From: Cellulomonas terrae
GTDB lineage: Bacteria > Actinomycetota > Actinomycetes > Actinomycetales > Cellulomonadaceae
NCBI RefSeq assembly: GCF_007990265.1
Contig: NZ_BJWH01000005.1
Span: 1-64,000, forward strand
DNA length: 64,000 nt
Direction of reading: 5' to 3'
Position 1 is the first letter of the stretch; each line of letters opens with the position of its first letter. The translations under genes were made by a program, and so were the position numbers. Below are positions 51,437 through 61,025 of the stretch, piece by piece. The notes beneath the pieces are model-generated. The model made no database searches and was not told the origin of the DNA. It saw only the letters and a program-made list of their open reading frames with translations.

Positions 51437-53389
51437 GTGACGCAGAACGGGTGGACGCGCAGCGCGTCGACCATCGCCGAGGTCGCGCACGCCGCGGGCG
51501 TGTCCCGGGCGACAGTGTCACGGGTCATGAACGGCCGGTCCACGGTCGACCCCGAGCTGGCGGCGCGGGTCCGGGAGGTGGCCGAGCAGCTGCACTACCG
51601 GCCGAGCAACACCGCGCGCAGCCTGTCGCTCGGGCGGACCAACACCGTCGCCGTCGTGGTCCCCGACCTGGCCAACCCGATGTTCCAGCAGGTGCTCCGC
51701 GGCGTCGCGTCGGCCGCCGCCGAGGAGGGCTACCGGGTCCTGGTCGCGGACACCGCCGAGCACGCGGCCGACGAGGAGCGCATCGCCCTCGACGCGCGCC
51801 TGCGCTGCGACGCGCTCGTCCTGGTCTCCCCGCGCATGCCCGAGCAGACGCTGCGCGCGCTCCTCCCCGAGATCCGCCCGGTGGTCGTCGTCAACCGGGC
51901 CGCCGACGGCTCGACCCCGACGCTGGCCATCGACTACGCCGCCGGCATCGACCAGATCGTCGAGCACCTCACCGGCCTCGGCCACCGGCACCTGCTGTAC
52001 CTGGCCGGTCCCACGGACAGCGCGTCGCACGGCGCCCGCCTCGACGCCCTGCGGGTCGCGGCCGCCCGCCGCGAGGACGTGCGGCTCAGCGAGCGGCCCG
52101 CGGGGTCGTCCGTCGAGTCCGGGTACGCCGCCGCGCAGGACGTGCTGGAGTCCCGTGCCACCGCCGTCGTCGCCTACAACGACCTGGTCGCGTTCGGCCT
52201 GCTGGCCCGGCTCAACGAGCTCGGCGTGGCGGTGCCCGGGGACGTGTCGATCACGGGGTTCGACGACATCGAGCTCGCCCGGTTCGCGACCCCCTCGCTG
52301 ACCACCGCGACCGTCCCGCAGGCCGAGCTCGGCCGCCAGGCGTGGGCGCACCTGCGCTCGCTCGTCGGCGGCGACACCATCGACCCCACCCCGCCGCTGA
52401 TCGAACCCGTCCTCGCCGTGCGGGCCAGCACCGGCCCCGTGCCCCCGGCCGCGCGGCTGGGCCGGCGGACGGCCACGGACCCCGTGGGACCGGAGGTCCC
52501 CGAGCTCACGGCGACCGGCTGGGCCGCCGACCTGGGCTCCTTCCTGCTGCGGGGCAGTGCGCGGGGCTCGTCGACCGTCCCGCTCGCCCGCTACGTCTCC
52601 GGCGAGCGCGTGCCCAGCGTCCATGCCCCGCGCCCGTACCTGCACCCCGTGCACTCGGCGGCCGGCACGGCCCTGACCGAGACCAGCCCCGTCGACCACC
52701 GCCACCACTACGGCGTGTCCATGGCCGTCCCCGTGGTCAACGGCACCAACTACTGGGGCGGTCGCACCTTCCTGCGTGACGAGGGCCCGACCCTGCTGCC
52801 GAACCACGGCCGACAGGTCAGCTCGGGTGCGCGCCTGGACGACGACGGCGCGACGCTCGTCGACGAGATCGAGTGGCTCGACGAGCGCGACCGGCCGCTG
52901 CTCTCCGAGGACCGGCGGCTGTCCGCCGCGCCCCTGGCCGACGGCCGCGGGTACGTGCTGCGCTGGTCGAGCGTGCTGCACGCCGCGCACGGACCGCTGC
53001 GCATCGAGAGCCCTGGCACCAACGGCCGGCCGAGCGCCGGGTACGGCGGCATCTTCTGGCGGCTCCCGTCGGCGGACGTCACCACGGTGCTCGGGGCGGG
53101 GCTCGTCGGCGAGGAGGCGGTGCACGGCAGCCTGTCGCCGTGGCTCGCGTTCGTGCAGCGCCGTGAGGGTGCGACGACGACGGTCCTGCTGGTCCAGCAC
53201 CCCGAGCAGTTGCGCCCGTGGTTCGCCCGGGTGGCCGAGTACGTCGGTGCCGGCCCTGCGCTCGCGTGGGACACCGTGGTCGACGTGGCGGCGGGCGACC
53301 GTCTCGACGTCGGGCTGGCCGCCGTCGTGGTGGACCGGGCGCTCGGCGCCGACGAGGCAGGACAGCTCGCCGCGCAGGCGTGGGGATGA
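51437..53389 (+). CDS. LacI-type regulator fused to a DUF6807 (PmoA-like) domain
   Basis: A 650-residue fusion. Residues 10-35 form the LacI HTH (TIAEVAHAAGVSRATVSRVMNGRSTV), residues 60-340 the ligand-binding core ending VSITGFDDIELARFATPSLTTATVPQ. From about 360 to the end lies a DUF6807/PmoA-family domain with PYLHPVHSAAGTALTETSPVDHRHHYGVSMA. The frame is continuous without a stop. GTG 51437 has AGGAG six bases upstream. It probably controls the divergent ABC importer; the role of the C-terminal domain is unknown. Confidence 0.83.
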   Translation: MTQNGWTRSASTIAEVAHAAGVSRATVSRVMNGRSTVDPELAARVREVAEQLHYRPSNTARSLSLGRTNTVAVVVPDLANPMFQQVLRGVASAAAEEGYRVLVADTAEHAADEERIALDARLRCDALVLVSPRMPEQTLRALLPEIRPVVVVNRAADGSTPTLAIDYAAGIDQIVEHLTGLGHRHLLYLAGPTDSASHGARLDALRVAAARREDVRLSERPAGSSVESGYAAAQDVLESRATAVVAYNDLVAFGLLARLNELGVAVPGDVSITGFDDIELARFATPSLTTATVPQAELGRQAWAHLRSLVGGDTIDPTPPLIEPVLAVRASTGPVPPAARLGRRTATDPVGPEVPELTATGWAADLGSFLLRGSARGSSTVPLARYVSGERVPSVHAPRPYLHPVHSAAGTALTETSPVDHRHHYGVSMAVPVVNGTNYWGGRTFLRDEGPTLLPNHGRQVSSGARLDDDGATLVDEIEWLDERDRPLLSEDRRLSAAPLADGRGYVLRWSSVLHAAHGPLRIESPGTNGRPSAGYGGIFWRLPSADVTTVLGAGLVGEEAVHGSLSPWLAFVQRREGATTTVLLVQHPEQLRPWFARVAEYVGAGPALAWDTVVDVAAGDRLDVGLAAVVVDRALGADEAGQLAAQAWG

Positions 53390-54543
53390 GCGTGCACCCG
53401 GTCCGCGACGCGAGGCAGCCCACCGCGACCGCCCTGCCGACCGTCGCGGTGGTCGGCATCCACGGCCACGGCGCCTCGCACGTCCGCCGGGTCGTCGACC
53501 TGCAGGAACGCGGCCTCGCGACGCTCGCGGCCCTGGTCGACCCGCGCCCGCTGGACGGCGAGGCCCCGTGGTACCCGGACCTCGACACCCTGCTCGCGGA
53601 GGCCCCGCCCGACGTCGTCGTCATCTCGACCCCGATCCACACCCACCTCGCGCTCGGATCCGCGGCCCTGAGGGCCGGCTGCGACGTGCTGCTGGAGAAG
53701 CCGACCACCGCGTCGCTCGCCGAGCACGCCGAGCTGCTGGCCGTCGTCGAGCAGACCGGGCGGCTGTGCCAGGTCGGGTTCCAGACATTCGGCTCCGGTG
53801 CGGTCGACGAGGTCGCACGGATCGTCGCCACCGGGGAGCTGGGGGAGATCACCGGGGTCGGCGCCGTCGGCACCTGGGTGCGGACCGCGGCCTACTACGA
53901 GCGCGCGCGATGGGCCGGGCGGCGCACCCTCGACGGGGTCGAGGTCGTCGACGGGGTCGTCACCAACCCCCTGGCCCACGCGATCGCCACGGCGCTCCTG
54001 CTCGCGGGTGCCAGGACCGCGGACGACGTGACCGACGTGCGCCTCGACCTGCACCGCGCGCACCCGATCGAGGCGGACGACACGTCGGCGGTCGTCGTGG
54101 AGACCCGCGCCGGGATCCGCGTCGCCGCCGGCCTGACCCTCTGCGCCCCCGAGCGATCGCCGGCGCGCGTCACGGTGCGCGGGACGCTGGGCACCGCGAG
54201 GCTGTTCTACGAGACCGACGAGATCGAGGTGTCGTCGCCGCGCGGTACCCGTCGGATCCGGTGCGGTCGTGTCGACCTGTTGACCCAGCTGCTGACCGCC
54301 CGCGCCCACCCGCCCGTCACCCTGCGGTGCTCGGTCGCGGACACCGGGGCGTTCCTGCGCGTGCTCGAGGCCGTGCGGACCGGTCCGGACCCGCTGCCGG
54401 TGCCGGACGCCTTCGTGGAGTGGCTCGACGAGGGCGGCGCCCGGCACCCCGTGATCGCCGACGTCGAGGAGTGGTGCGCGCGCGTCGCCGACGAGGGGGC
54501 GACGTTCACCGAGCTCGGCGCCCCGTTCGCGGTAGCGCGCTGA
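53386..54543 (+). CDS. Gfo/Idh/MocA family oxidoreductase
   Basis: The 385-residue protein has an N-terminal Rossmann fold (VAVVGIHGHGASHVRR) and the EKP motif LLEKPTTASLAEH with the Lys expected to contact NAD(P) and substrate. A C-terminal alpha/beta domain follows. The glycine loop reads G-I-H-G-H-G, a His replacing the common small residue. It overlaps the LacI-DUF6807 stop as ATGA and probably oxidises the imported sugar or a derivative. Confidence 0.83.
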   Translation: MSVHPVRDARQPTATALPTVAVVGIHGHGASHVRRVVDLQERGLATLAALVDPRPLDGEAPWYPDLDTLLAEAPPDVVVISTPIHTHLALGSAALRAGCDVLLEKPTTASLAEHAELLAVVEQTGRLCQVGFQTFGSGAVDEVARIVATGELGEITGVGAVGTWVRTAAYYERARWAGRRTLDGVEVVDGVVTNPLAHAIATALLLAGARTADDVTDVRLDLHRAHPIEADDTSAVVVETRAGIRVAAGLTLCAPERSPARVTVRGTLGTARLFYETDEIEVSSPRGTRRIRCGRVDLLTQLLTARAHPPVTLRCSVADTGAFLRVLEAVRTGPDPLPVPDAFVEWLDEGGARHPVIADVEEWCARVADEGATFTELGAPFAVAR

Positions 54544-54565
54544 GCGCGGTCTACGCTCACTGCTC

Positions 54566-55042
54566 GTGATCCTGCGCGACTACGGCGAGAAGGACGGCCC
54601 CGCGACGCTCGACGTCTTCCGCCGCGCGATCCGGCTGACGGCCGCCCGCGACTACACGCCCGAGCAGGTGGCCGCGTGGGCGAGCGACGAGATCGACCCC
54701 GCCGGGTGGGCGGACCGACGGCGGGCGTCGCGCACCCGGGTCGCCGAGGTCGACGGCCGCGTGGTCGGGTTCACGGACGTCGACGAGCGCGGCTACGTCG
54801 ACATGCTCTTCGTCGACCCCGCGGTCGCGCGGCGGGGCGTGGCGACCGCGCTGCTGGCCTGGGCCGTGAGCACCGCCCGGGAGCTCGGAGCCGCCGAGCT
54901 GAGCACCCACGCGAGCCTGACCGCGCGGCCGTTCTTCGAGCACCACGGGTTCGTGGTCGTGACGGAGCAGCGGCCGGTGCTGCGCGGCGTCACCCTCACG
55001 AACTTCGTCATGCGACGAGACCTGGAGCCGGCGGCCGACTGA
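54566..55042 (+). CDS. GNAT family N-acetyltransferase
   Basis: The 158-residue protein shows the GNAT core: VAEVDGRVVGFTDVDERGYVDMLFVDPAVARRGVATALLAWA, with the R-R-G-V-A-T-A acetyl-CoA loop, and a C-terminal FFEHHGFVVVTEQ. It belongs to the YafP/ElaA-like group; the substrate is unknown. The start is GTG 54566. Confidence 0.85.
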   Translation: MILRDYGEKDGPATLDVFRRAIRLTAARDYTPEQVAAWASDEIDPAGWADRRRASRTRVAEVDGRVVGFTDVDERGYVDMLFVDPAVARRGVATALLAWAVSTARELGAAELSTHASLTARPFFEHHGFVVVTEQRPVLRGVTLTNFVMRRDLEPAAD

Positions 55043-55125
55043 GTGGCGGACCGCGCCGTGCGGCTGCGCGACGGGGGAGCCGCGCCGAGGCGTGCCAGAA
55101 GGCACGCGTGCGGCACGATCGGACC

Positions 55126-56013
55126 ATGTCCGGACGGTGGCGGCAGGCAGCGGTGCTGGCGGGTGCGCTCGCGCTCGTGGGCTGCACGCCGGGCGGACCG
55201 TCGCCGAGCCCGACGGCCGCGTCGACTCCGATCCCGACCGACGTGCTGGCGGGGATCAGCGTCGAGGTCCGGCAGGGGCGCAGCACGTGGGCGGACCGCG
55301 TCGTGCAGGTGCGCGTGACGAACGCGGGTCCGGGGGACGTCTCGGTGGCAGGCGTGCGGCTGACGACGCCCGACGTCGAGGGGGTCGCGGCGACCGACAA
55401 GGGGAGGGTCCTGCGTGCCGGGGTGGACCGTGACTTCTCGGTCGCGCTGGGCGACCCGGTCTGCGACGACCCGGGCTCCAGCCCGGCCTCCGTGGAGGTC
55501 GACGTCACGGACGACGCAGGACGGCGGTCGACCGTCGTGGCCGAGCCGACGGACCCGCAGGGGCACCTGGCCCGGATCCACGGCGAGGACTGCGCGGCGG
55601 TCGCGGTGGCGGAGGGGGCGACCCTGACCCTCGCGGACGCGATCACGACCACGGACGTGGCCGGCACCCCCGCCGCGCAGGTCGTGCTCGCCGTCGAGCC
55701 GGTTCCCGGTGGGCCGCGGGTGGAGGTCACGCAGGTGGACCGGACCGTGCTGTTCGCACCGCCCGGAGGGGCCGTGAGCTGGCCGGTCGCGCTCGACACG
55801 GACGCCGGGCCGGGCACGGCGACACTGCCGGCGACTGCGGGGCGGTGCGATCTGCACGCCGTCGCCGACGACAAGCGCGGGACGTTCTTCGGGGTGCACG
55901 CGCGGGTGGACGGGGTCGACCAGCCGGTGTTCTACCTGGCGTCGAGCGAGGCGTTGCGGTCGGCGCTGTTCGCGTTCCTCCGGACGGCGTGCGGCGCCGA
56001 GGCGACCGGCTGA
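55126..56013 (+). CDS. Hypothetical lipoprotein
   Basis: The 295-residue protein has a lipoprotein signal ([16 protein letters not shown], Cys20) then a proline/serine/threonine linker and a beta-rich domain ([38 protein letters not shown]), suggesting an Ig-like fold at the cell surface. Three further cysteines may form a disulfide. No family is recognised. Confidence 0.65.
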   Translation: MSGRWRQAAVLAGALALVGCTPGGPSPSPTAASTPIPTDVLAGISVEVRQGRSTWADRVVQVRVTNAGPGDVSVAGVRLTTPDVEGVAATDKGRVLRAGVDRDFSVALGDPVCDDPGSSPASVEVDVTDDAGRRSTVVAEPTDPQGHLARIHGEDCAAVAVAEGATLTLADAITTTDVAGTPAAQVVLAVEPVPGGPRVEVTQVDRTVLFAPPGGAVSWPVALDTDAGPGTATLPATAGRCDLHAVADDKRGTFFGVHARVDGVDQPVFYLASSEALRSALFAFLRTACGAEATG

Positions 56014-56038
56014 CGCTCATGCAGCGACCCCTGTCCTC

Positions 56039-56173
56039 AGCCGCGACAACGGGGACGGCGACGGCAAGCACACGCTGACCACCAACCTGTGGTGGGGCAT
56101 GAACGCCACCGAGTACCGGCTGTGCGAGGACGGCGTGCTCATCGACACGCAGTCCCTCGTCGCCCGTACACAG
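56039..56173 (+). pseudogene. Fragment of a secreted-enzyme Ig-like/CBM domain
   Basis: The frame reads [23 protein letters not shown] and then [12 protein letters not shown]. This is the strand pattern seen at the C terminus of actinobacterial chitinases and cellulases (N-x-W-W-G...Y-x-L-Y-E-N-G-V-L-I-D-T). There is no signal peptide, enzyme domain or own stop; it runs straight into the GCGGACGT-type element at 56173. It is most likely a relic. Confidence 0.6.
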
Positions 56174-56227
56174 CGCAACGTCCGCGCTCGGGTGGGGTCC
56201 AGGCCCCTCGAGTGCGGACGTTGCGGG
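56173..56227. repeat. Inverted pair of GCGGACGTTGC elements
   Basis: GCGCAACGTCCGC (56173-56185) and GTGCGGACGTTGCGGG (56212-56227) pair over 11 bp plus four more (CTCG/CGAG), one mismatch between. They lie eight bases past the stop of the minus-strand dehydrogenase gene, so the hairpin may be its terminator. The element is shared with 47864-48017. Confidence 0.65.
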
Positions 56228-56234
56228 TGGTGGG

Positions 56235-57446
56235 TCAGGGGAGGCGGACGTGCTGGGGGCCCAGCTCCTTCACCGTCGAGACGCCCAGCAGGGCCATCGT
56301 GCGGCGGATCTCGCGGTCGAGGATCGCGACGGCGCGGTCGACGCCGCGTTCGCCGCCGGCCATGAGGCCGTACAGGTAGGCGCGGCCGACGAGGGTCGCG
56401 TCGGCGCCCAGGGCGACGGCGGCGACGATGTCGGCGCCGGACAGGATGCCGGTGTCGGCCCAGACCTGGGTGCGGTCGCCGACGGCCTCGGCGACGTCCG
56501 GCAGCAGGCGCAGCGGCACGGGGGCGCGGTCGAGCTGGCGGCCGCCGTGGTTGGACAGCACCACCGCGTCGGCGCCGGCGTCGGTCACGCGGCGCGCATC
56601 CTCGACGGTCTGGATGCCCTTGATGATCAGCGGCCCGTCCCAGGAGGCGCGGATCCACTCCAGGTCCGCGATGGTCATGGTCGGGTCGAACAGCTTGTCC
56701 AGCAGGTCTGCGACGGTCCCCGACCAGGAGGACAGGGACGCGAAGGTGAGCGGCTCGGTGGTCAGCAGGTTCATCCACCAGGCGGGGTGGGTCGCGGCGT
56801 CGACGACGGTCTTGACGGTCAGCGCCGGGGGGATCGAGAACCCGTTGCGGGCGTCGCGCAGCCGGGCGCCGGCGACCGGGACGTCGACGGTGAGCATGAG
56901 CGCCTCGTAGCCGGCGGCCTTCGCGCGGGCCATGAGGTCCTCCCCGGCGGAGCGGTCCTTCCACACGTACAGCTGGAACCACTTGTGCGCGTCGGGTCCG
57001 GCCTTCGCGACCTCCTCGATCGAGGTCGTGCCCATCGTGGACAGCGCGTAGGGGATCCCGCGGCGCTGGGCCACCCGGACCACCGCGCGCTCGCCCTCGT
57101 GGTGCATCATCCGCGTGAACCCGGTCGGCGCGAACGCGAACGGCAGCGCCGACGCGGTGCCGATCATGTCGGTGGTCGGGTCGACGTGGGACACGTCGTG
57201 CAGGATCGACGGCTGGAACTCCAGCTCCCGGAACAGGTGCCGCGCCCGGCGCAGGCTGATCTCGGCCTCGGCCGCGCCGTCGGTGTAGTCGAACACCGAG
57301 CGCGGGGTCCGCTTGCGGGCCAGGGTGCGCAGGTCGGTGATGGTCAGCGCGTCCGCGAGGCGGCGCTCGGTGCCGTTCAGGACCAGGGGCTTGGGTCGCA
57401 GCAGCGGCTTGAGCTCGGACCACGAGGGGATCTGACGGTCGGTCAC
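56235..57446 (-). CDS. FMN-dependent alpha-hydroxy-acid dehydrogenase (LldD-like)
   Basis: The 403-residue protein fits the family: [50 protein letters not shown] and [14 protein letters not shown] with the active-site His and Arg. The FMN-phosphate loop reads [11 protein letters not shown] where classic enzymes have D-G-G-x-R; I recall D-T-G-I in an actinobacterial subgroup. The probable substrate is L-lactate or another 2-hydroxy acid. GGAG lies five bases before GTG 57446. It is divergent from a sugar-ABC operon. Confidence 0.85.
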   Translation of the reverse strand: MTDRQIPSWSELKPLLRPKPLVLNGTERRLADALTITDLRTLARKRTPRSVFDYTDGAAEAEISLRRARHLFRELEFQPSILHDVSHVDPTTDMIGTASALPFAFAPTGFTRMMHHEGERAVVRVAQRRGIPYALSTMGTTSIEEVAKAGPDAHKWFQLYVWKDRSAGEDLMARAKAAGYEALMLTVDVPVAGARLRDARNGFSIPPALTVKTVVDAATHPAWWMNLLTTEPLTFASLSSWSGTVADLLDKLFDPTMTIADLEWIRASWDGPLIIKGIQTVEDARRVTDAGADAVVLSNHGGRQLDRAPVPLRLLPDVAEAVGDRTQVWADTGILSGADIVAAVALGADATLVGRAYLYGLMAGGERGVDRAVAILDREIRRTMALLGVSTVKELGPQHVRLP

Positions 57447-57674
57447 CGGGACTCCAGGGTGTGTGGCGCATCGTCGGGCAGCACAGGATTGAAACGATAC
57501 ATTATCGTGGTCGGTCTCGGCCGGGCAGGGCGGCCCGACCGGGTCGAGTGTGGCACCGCGAGCCGGACCACAACGCGTTTGTAACGATTCAGCGAGATTC
57601 GTTGACAGTCGCTCGGGGCCTCGCCTAACGTCCGGAATGCGCTTTCACACCCCGAGCAAGGAGGCTCAACGACG
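57447..57674. promoter_or_regulatory. Divergent control region of lldD-like and sugar-ABC genes
   Basis: ACGATA cat TATCGT (57494-57508) is a perfect palindrome near the dehydrogenase side. AACGATTC agcga GATTCGTT (57583-57603) is a second, imperfect one that ends on the -35. A good promoter follows: TTGACA (57602-57607), 18-bp spacer, TAACGT (57626-57631). AAGGAGG (57658-57664) then leads to ATG 57675. Repressor control of the importer is likely. Confidence 0.65.
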
Positions 57675-59000
57675 ATGAAGCGAATCATCTGGAAGACAGC
57701 CGCTGGAGCAGCCGTCGCCGCCCTCGCCCTGACCGCCTGCTCGTCCGGCGACTCCGGCGACGCCGAGCCCACGGCCAGCTCCACCGGTCCGGACACGTCC
57801 GAAGTGACCCTCAACTTCACCTGGTGGGGCAACGACGACCGCGCCGCCCGGTACAACGAGGCGCTCGCGCTGTTCGAGGAGAAGTACCCGTACATCACCG
57901 TCCAGACCAGCTTCGCCGCGTTCCCGGACTACTGGACCGCGCGCTCCACCGAGGCCGCCGGTCGCTCCCTCCCGGACGTCATGCAGTTCGACCTGTCGTA
58001 CCTGCGTGAGTTCAACCAGAACGGCCAGCTGCTCGACCTGCAGGAGTGGGTCGACAACGGCACCATCGACCTCGGCGGGTTCGACGAGACGCTGACCACC
58101 GCGGGCGTGCTCGAGGACAAGATGATCGGCATCCCGACGTCGACCAACACCTTCGCCATGTTCCAGAACCCCAACGTGATCGAGCAGACCGGCGCGACCT
58201 TCCCCGACGAGGCCGAGTACACGTGGGAGGACTACAACGAGTTCATCGCCGAGGTCTCCGGCGCCGGCGAGACGACGGCCGACGGGTACGCGCTGTACGG
58301 CGCGGTCGACTACACGGGCACCTTCTGGTTCTTCATCCAGTGGCTGCTGCAGAAGGGCGTCACCCCGTTCGAGGACGACGGCACGTTCGGCTTCGACGAG
58401 GCCGACGTCACCGAGTTCCTCGACCTGACGGCCGACCTGCGCGCCGACAAGGCCGTGTACCCCGTCGACCGGAACGTCTCGCTCGCACCCAAGGGCGGCT
58501 TCACGGTCAACGAGACCGCGTCCGAGATGAGCTGGGACAACTTCCTGGCCGGCTACGTCGCCGACTCGGGCACGCAGAACCTCTCCATGGCGCAGATCCC
58601 GTCGATCGAGGCGGGCGAGAAGGCCCTCTTCTTCAAGCCGTCCATGCTGCTGTCCTCGGGCGCCAACACCGAGTACCCCGAGCAGGCCGCGACCCTGATC
58701 AACTTCTTGCTCACGGACCCTGAGGTCGGGAAGATCTTCGGCACCTCGAAGGGTGTCCCGGCGGACGCCGACCAGCGTGCCGCCGTCGACACCACCGAGG
58801 GCAGCGTCGACGCCCAGGTGATCGCGTACGAGGAGAAGGTCGCCGAGCAGGTGACCGAGTCCACCCCGATCCCCGTCAAGGGCTTCGGCACGATCGAGGC
58901 CAAGTGGCGGACCCTCGCGGAGGAGCTCGCCTACGGCACGCTGAGCGTGGACGAGTTCGCCGAGCAGTGGTTCGCCGAGGCTGAGCTCTCGACCCAGTGA
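57675..59000 (+). CDS. ABC sugar transporter substrate-binding lipoprotein
   Basis: The 441-residue protein has lipobox LTAC (Cys22), a serine/threonine linker and a family 1 solute-binding fold (VTLNFTWWGNDDRAARYNEALALFEEKYPYITVQTSF). It is a paralogue of the binding protein at 48029, sharing the F-x-W-W-G start, but with a different pocket sequence. It is the first gene of a lipoprotein-permease-permease-YesL order. The sugar is unknown. Confidence 0.9.
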   Translation: MKRIIWKTAAGAAVAALALTACSSGDSGDAEPTASSTGPDTSEVTLNFTWWGNDDRAARYNEALALFEEKYPYITVQTSFAAFPDYWTARSTEAAGRSLPDVMQFDLSYLREFNQNGQLLDLQEWVDNGTIDLGGFDETLTTAGVLEDKMIGIPTSTNTFAMFQNPNVIEQTGATFPDEAEYTWEDYNEFIAEVSGAGETTADGYALYGAVDYTGTFWFFIQWLLQKGVTPFEDDGTFGFDEADVTEFLDLTADLRADKAVYPVDRNVSLAPKGGFTVNETASEMSWDNFLAGYVADSGTQNLSMAQIPSIEAGEKALFFKPSMLLSSGANTEYPEQAATLINFLLTDPEVGKIFGTSKGVPADADQRAAVDTTEGSVDAQVIAYEEKVAEQVTESTPIPVKGFGTIEAKWRTLAEELAYGTLSVDEFAEQWFAEAELSTQ

Positions 59001-59005
59001 CAGGT

Positions 59006-59039
59006 GGTGGGCCGCCCCCGGACCGGCGGGCGGCCCACC
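59006..59039 (+). terminator. Intercistronic hairpin after the binding-protein gene
   Basis: The perfect 12-bp arms GGTGGGCCGCCC and GGGCGGCCCACC (59006-59017, 59028-59039) close a ten-base loop five bases past the stop. In such operons this kind of stem stabilises the binding-protein message or attenuates read-through into the permeases, making the lipoprotein more abundant. Confidence 0.65.
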
Positions 59040-59098
59040 CCCCACCTGCGGCCCCTCGGAGCCGCCTGTACATCGCACCCGACGAACGGATCACGCTC

Positions 59099-60052
59099 GT
59101 GACCCTCACTGCTGAGGCTCCGACAACGGGCCCCTCGACGGCCGCGCACACCGCGGCCCGCAAGCGCCGCAAGCGGACCGAGTCCCTGGCCGGCTACGCC
59201 TTCCTGAGCCCCTGGCTGCTCGGGTTCGTCCTGCTCACCGCGGGCCCCATGATCGCCTCGCTGTACCTGGCGTTCACGAACTACAACCTGTTCGCGCCGC
59301 CCGAGTGGATCGGCCTGGAGAACTTCACGCGCCTGTTCGACGACCCGAACTACCGGCAGGCGTGGAAGGTCACTCTCACCTACGTCGTGCTCGGGACACC
59401 GATCAAGCTGCTCGCCGCGCTGGCCGTCGCGATGCTGCTGAACAACGCGTTCAGCGGCAAGGGGTTCTACCGGTCCTCGTTCTACGCACCCTCGCTGATC
59501 GGGGCCTCGGTCTCCATCGCGATCGTGTGGAAGGCGATGTTCATCGACAACGGCATCGTCGACCAGGTCCAGCAGTTCTTCGGCTTCCCCGCCGGCGGCT
59601 GGGTCGGTGACCCCGAGCGCACGATGCCGATGCTCATCCTGCTGACCGTCTGGCAGTTCGGGGCGCCGATGGTCATCTTCCTGGCCGGGCTCAAGCAGAT
59701 CCCGACCGAGCTGTACGAGGCCGCGTCGGTCGACGGCGCCGGAGCCTCGCGCAAGTTCTTCAGGATCACGCTGCCGATGCTCTCGCCGGTGATCTTCTTC
59801 AACCTGCTGCTCGAGATGATCCACGCGTTCCAGATCTTCGCGTCGGCGTTCATCATCTCCAACGGCACCGGCGGCCCCGCGAGGTCGACGCTCTTCTACA
59901 CGCTCTACCTCTACTTCCGTGGCTTCCAGGACTTCCAGATGGGCTACGCCTCGGCGATGGCCTGGATCCTCGTGCTCGTCGTCGGCGCACTCGCGGCCGT
60001 CTTCTTCTGGAGCTCGAAGCACTGGGTCCACTACTCCGGGGAAGGAAAGTGA
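59099..60052 (+). CDS. Sugar ABC permease (MalF type)
   Basis: The 317-residue protein has six helices and the EAA loop ELYEAASVDGAGASRKFFRITLPMLSPV. GTG 59099 is chosen: the frame upstream overlaps the hairpin and encodes a proline/arginine-rich stretch unlike the family. A basic N-terminal segment (RKRRKRTESLAGYAF) precedes helix 1. The stop overlaps the next start. Confidence 0.9.
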   Translation: MTLTAEAPTTGPSTAAHTAARKRRKRTESLAGYAFLSPWLLGFVLLTAGPMIASLYLAFTNYNLFAPPEWIGLENFTRLFDDPNYRQAWKVTLTYVVLGTPIKLLAALAVAMLLNNAFSGKGFYRSSFYAPSLIGASVSIAIVWKAMFIDNGIVDQVQQFFGFPAGGWVGDPERTMPMLILLTVWQFGAPMVIFLAGLKQIPTELYEAASVDGAGASRKFFRITLPMLSPVIFFNLLLEMIHAFQIFASAFIISNGTGGPARSTLFYTLYLYFRGFQDFQMGYASAMAWILVLVVGALAAVFFWSSKHWVHYSGEGK

Positions 60053-60981
60053 TGATGACCACGAGCAACGTCAGCACCGTCACCTCGACCTCCGACCACA
60101 TCGTCAGCTCGCACGACAGCGCACGGCTGCGCCAGTCCACCAAGAACCGCAAGCGCGGCCGGGCCCTGGTCTTCCACCTGTGCTCGCTCGCCCTGATCGT
60201 GATCGTGCTCTACCCCGCGGTGTGGATGCTGATGTCCTCGTTCAAGCCGTCCAGCGAGATCGTCGGCAACGTCAGCCTCATCCCCGCGGACTTCACGACG
60301 GCCAACTTCCAGAAGGCCATCGAGGGCATCGGCGGCGTCTCGTTCTGGACGTTCTTCATGAACTCGACGATCCTCGCCGTCGGCTCCGTCATCGGGATCA
60401 CGCTGTCCTGCTCGATCAGCGCCTACGCCTTCGCGCGGATCGACTTCCCGGGCCGGAACATCTTCTTCGCCCTCATGATCGGCACGCTCCTGCTGCCGTT
60501 CCACGTCGTGATCATCCCGCAGTACATCGTGTTCAACCGGCTCGGCCTGGTGGACACGTTCGTCCCGCTGCTGATCGGCAAGTTCCTCGCCGCCGAGGCG
60601 TTCTTCGTCTTCCTCATGGTGCAGTTCATGCGCAACCTGCCCCGTGAGCTCGACGAGGCCGCCCGCATCGACGGCGCCGGGCACGTGCGGATCTTCCGCT
60701 CGATCATGCTGCCCCTGATGAAGCCCGCCCTGGTCACCAGCGCGATCTTCGCGTTCATCTGGTCCTGGAACGACTTCTTCGGCCCTCTGCTCTACCTGAA
60801 GAAGCCCGACTTGTACTCGCTGCCGATCGCGCTGCGGCTCTTCGTCGACCAGACCACGACGTCGGACTACGGCGCCCAGATGGCCATGGCCGTCCTCGCC
60901 CTGGTGCCGGTCATGCTCTTCTTCCTCGTGTTCCAGCGCTACCTCGTCGAGGGCGTGGCGACGCAGGGGCTCAAGGGCTGA
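60052..60981 (+). CDS. Carbohydrate ABC permease (MalG type)
   Basis: The 309-residue protein has six helices and the EAA loop PRELDEAARIDGAGHVRIFRSIMLPLMKPA. GAAGGAAA precedes the tandem starts GTG-ATG-ATG at 60049-60057; ATG 60052 overlaps the preceding stop by one base. No ATPase gene follows. Confidence 0.9.
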   Translation: MMTTSNVSTVTSTSDHIVSSHDSARLRQSTKNRKRGRALVFHLCSLALIVIVLYPAVWMLMSSFKPSSEIVGNVSLIPADFTTANFQKAIEGIGGVSFWTFFMNSTILAVGSVIGITLSCSISAYAFARIDFPGRNIFFALMIGTLLLPFHVVIIPQYIVFNRLGLVDTFVPLLIGKFLAAEAFFVFLMVQFMRNLPRELDEAARIDGAGHVRIFRSIMLPLMKPALVTSAIFAFIWSWNDFFGPLLYLKKPDLYSLPIALRLFVDQTTTSDYGAQMAMAVLALVPVMLFFLVFQRYLVEGVATQGLKG

Positions 60982-61025
60982 TGGCGGTTTCCGCGCGGCG
61001 GCAGGAGCGTGTGAGGCTGGGCGCC

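Noticed and set aside
53079..54447. Minus-strand frames opposite the oxidoreductase gene
   Set aside because: They lack motifs and oppose a gene with a clear Rossmann fold, EKP motif and coupled start.
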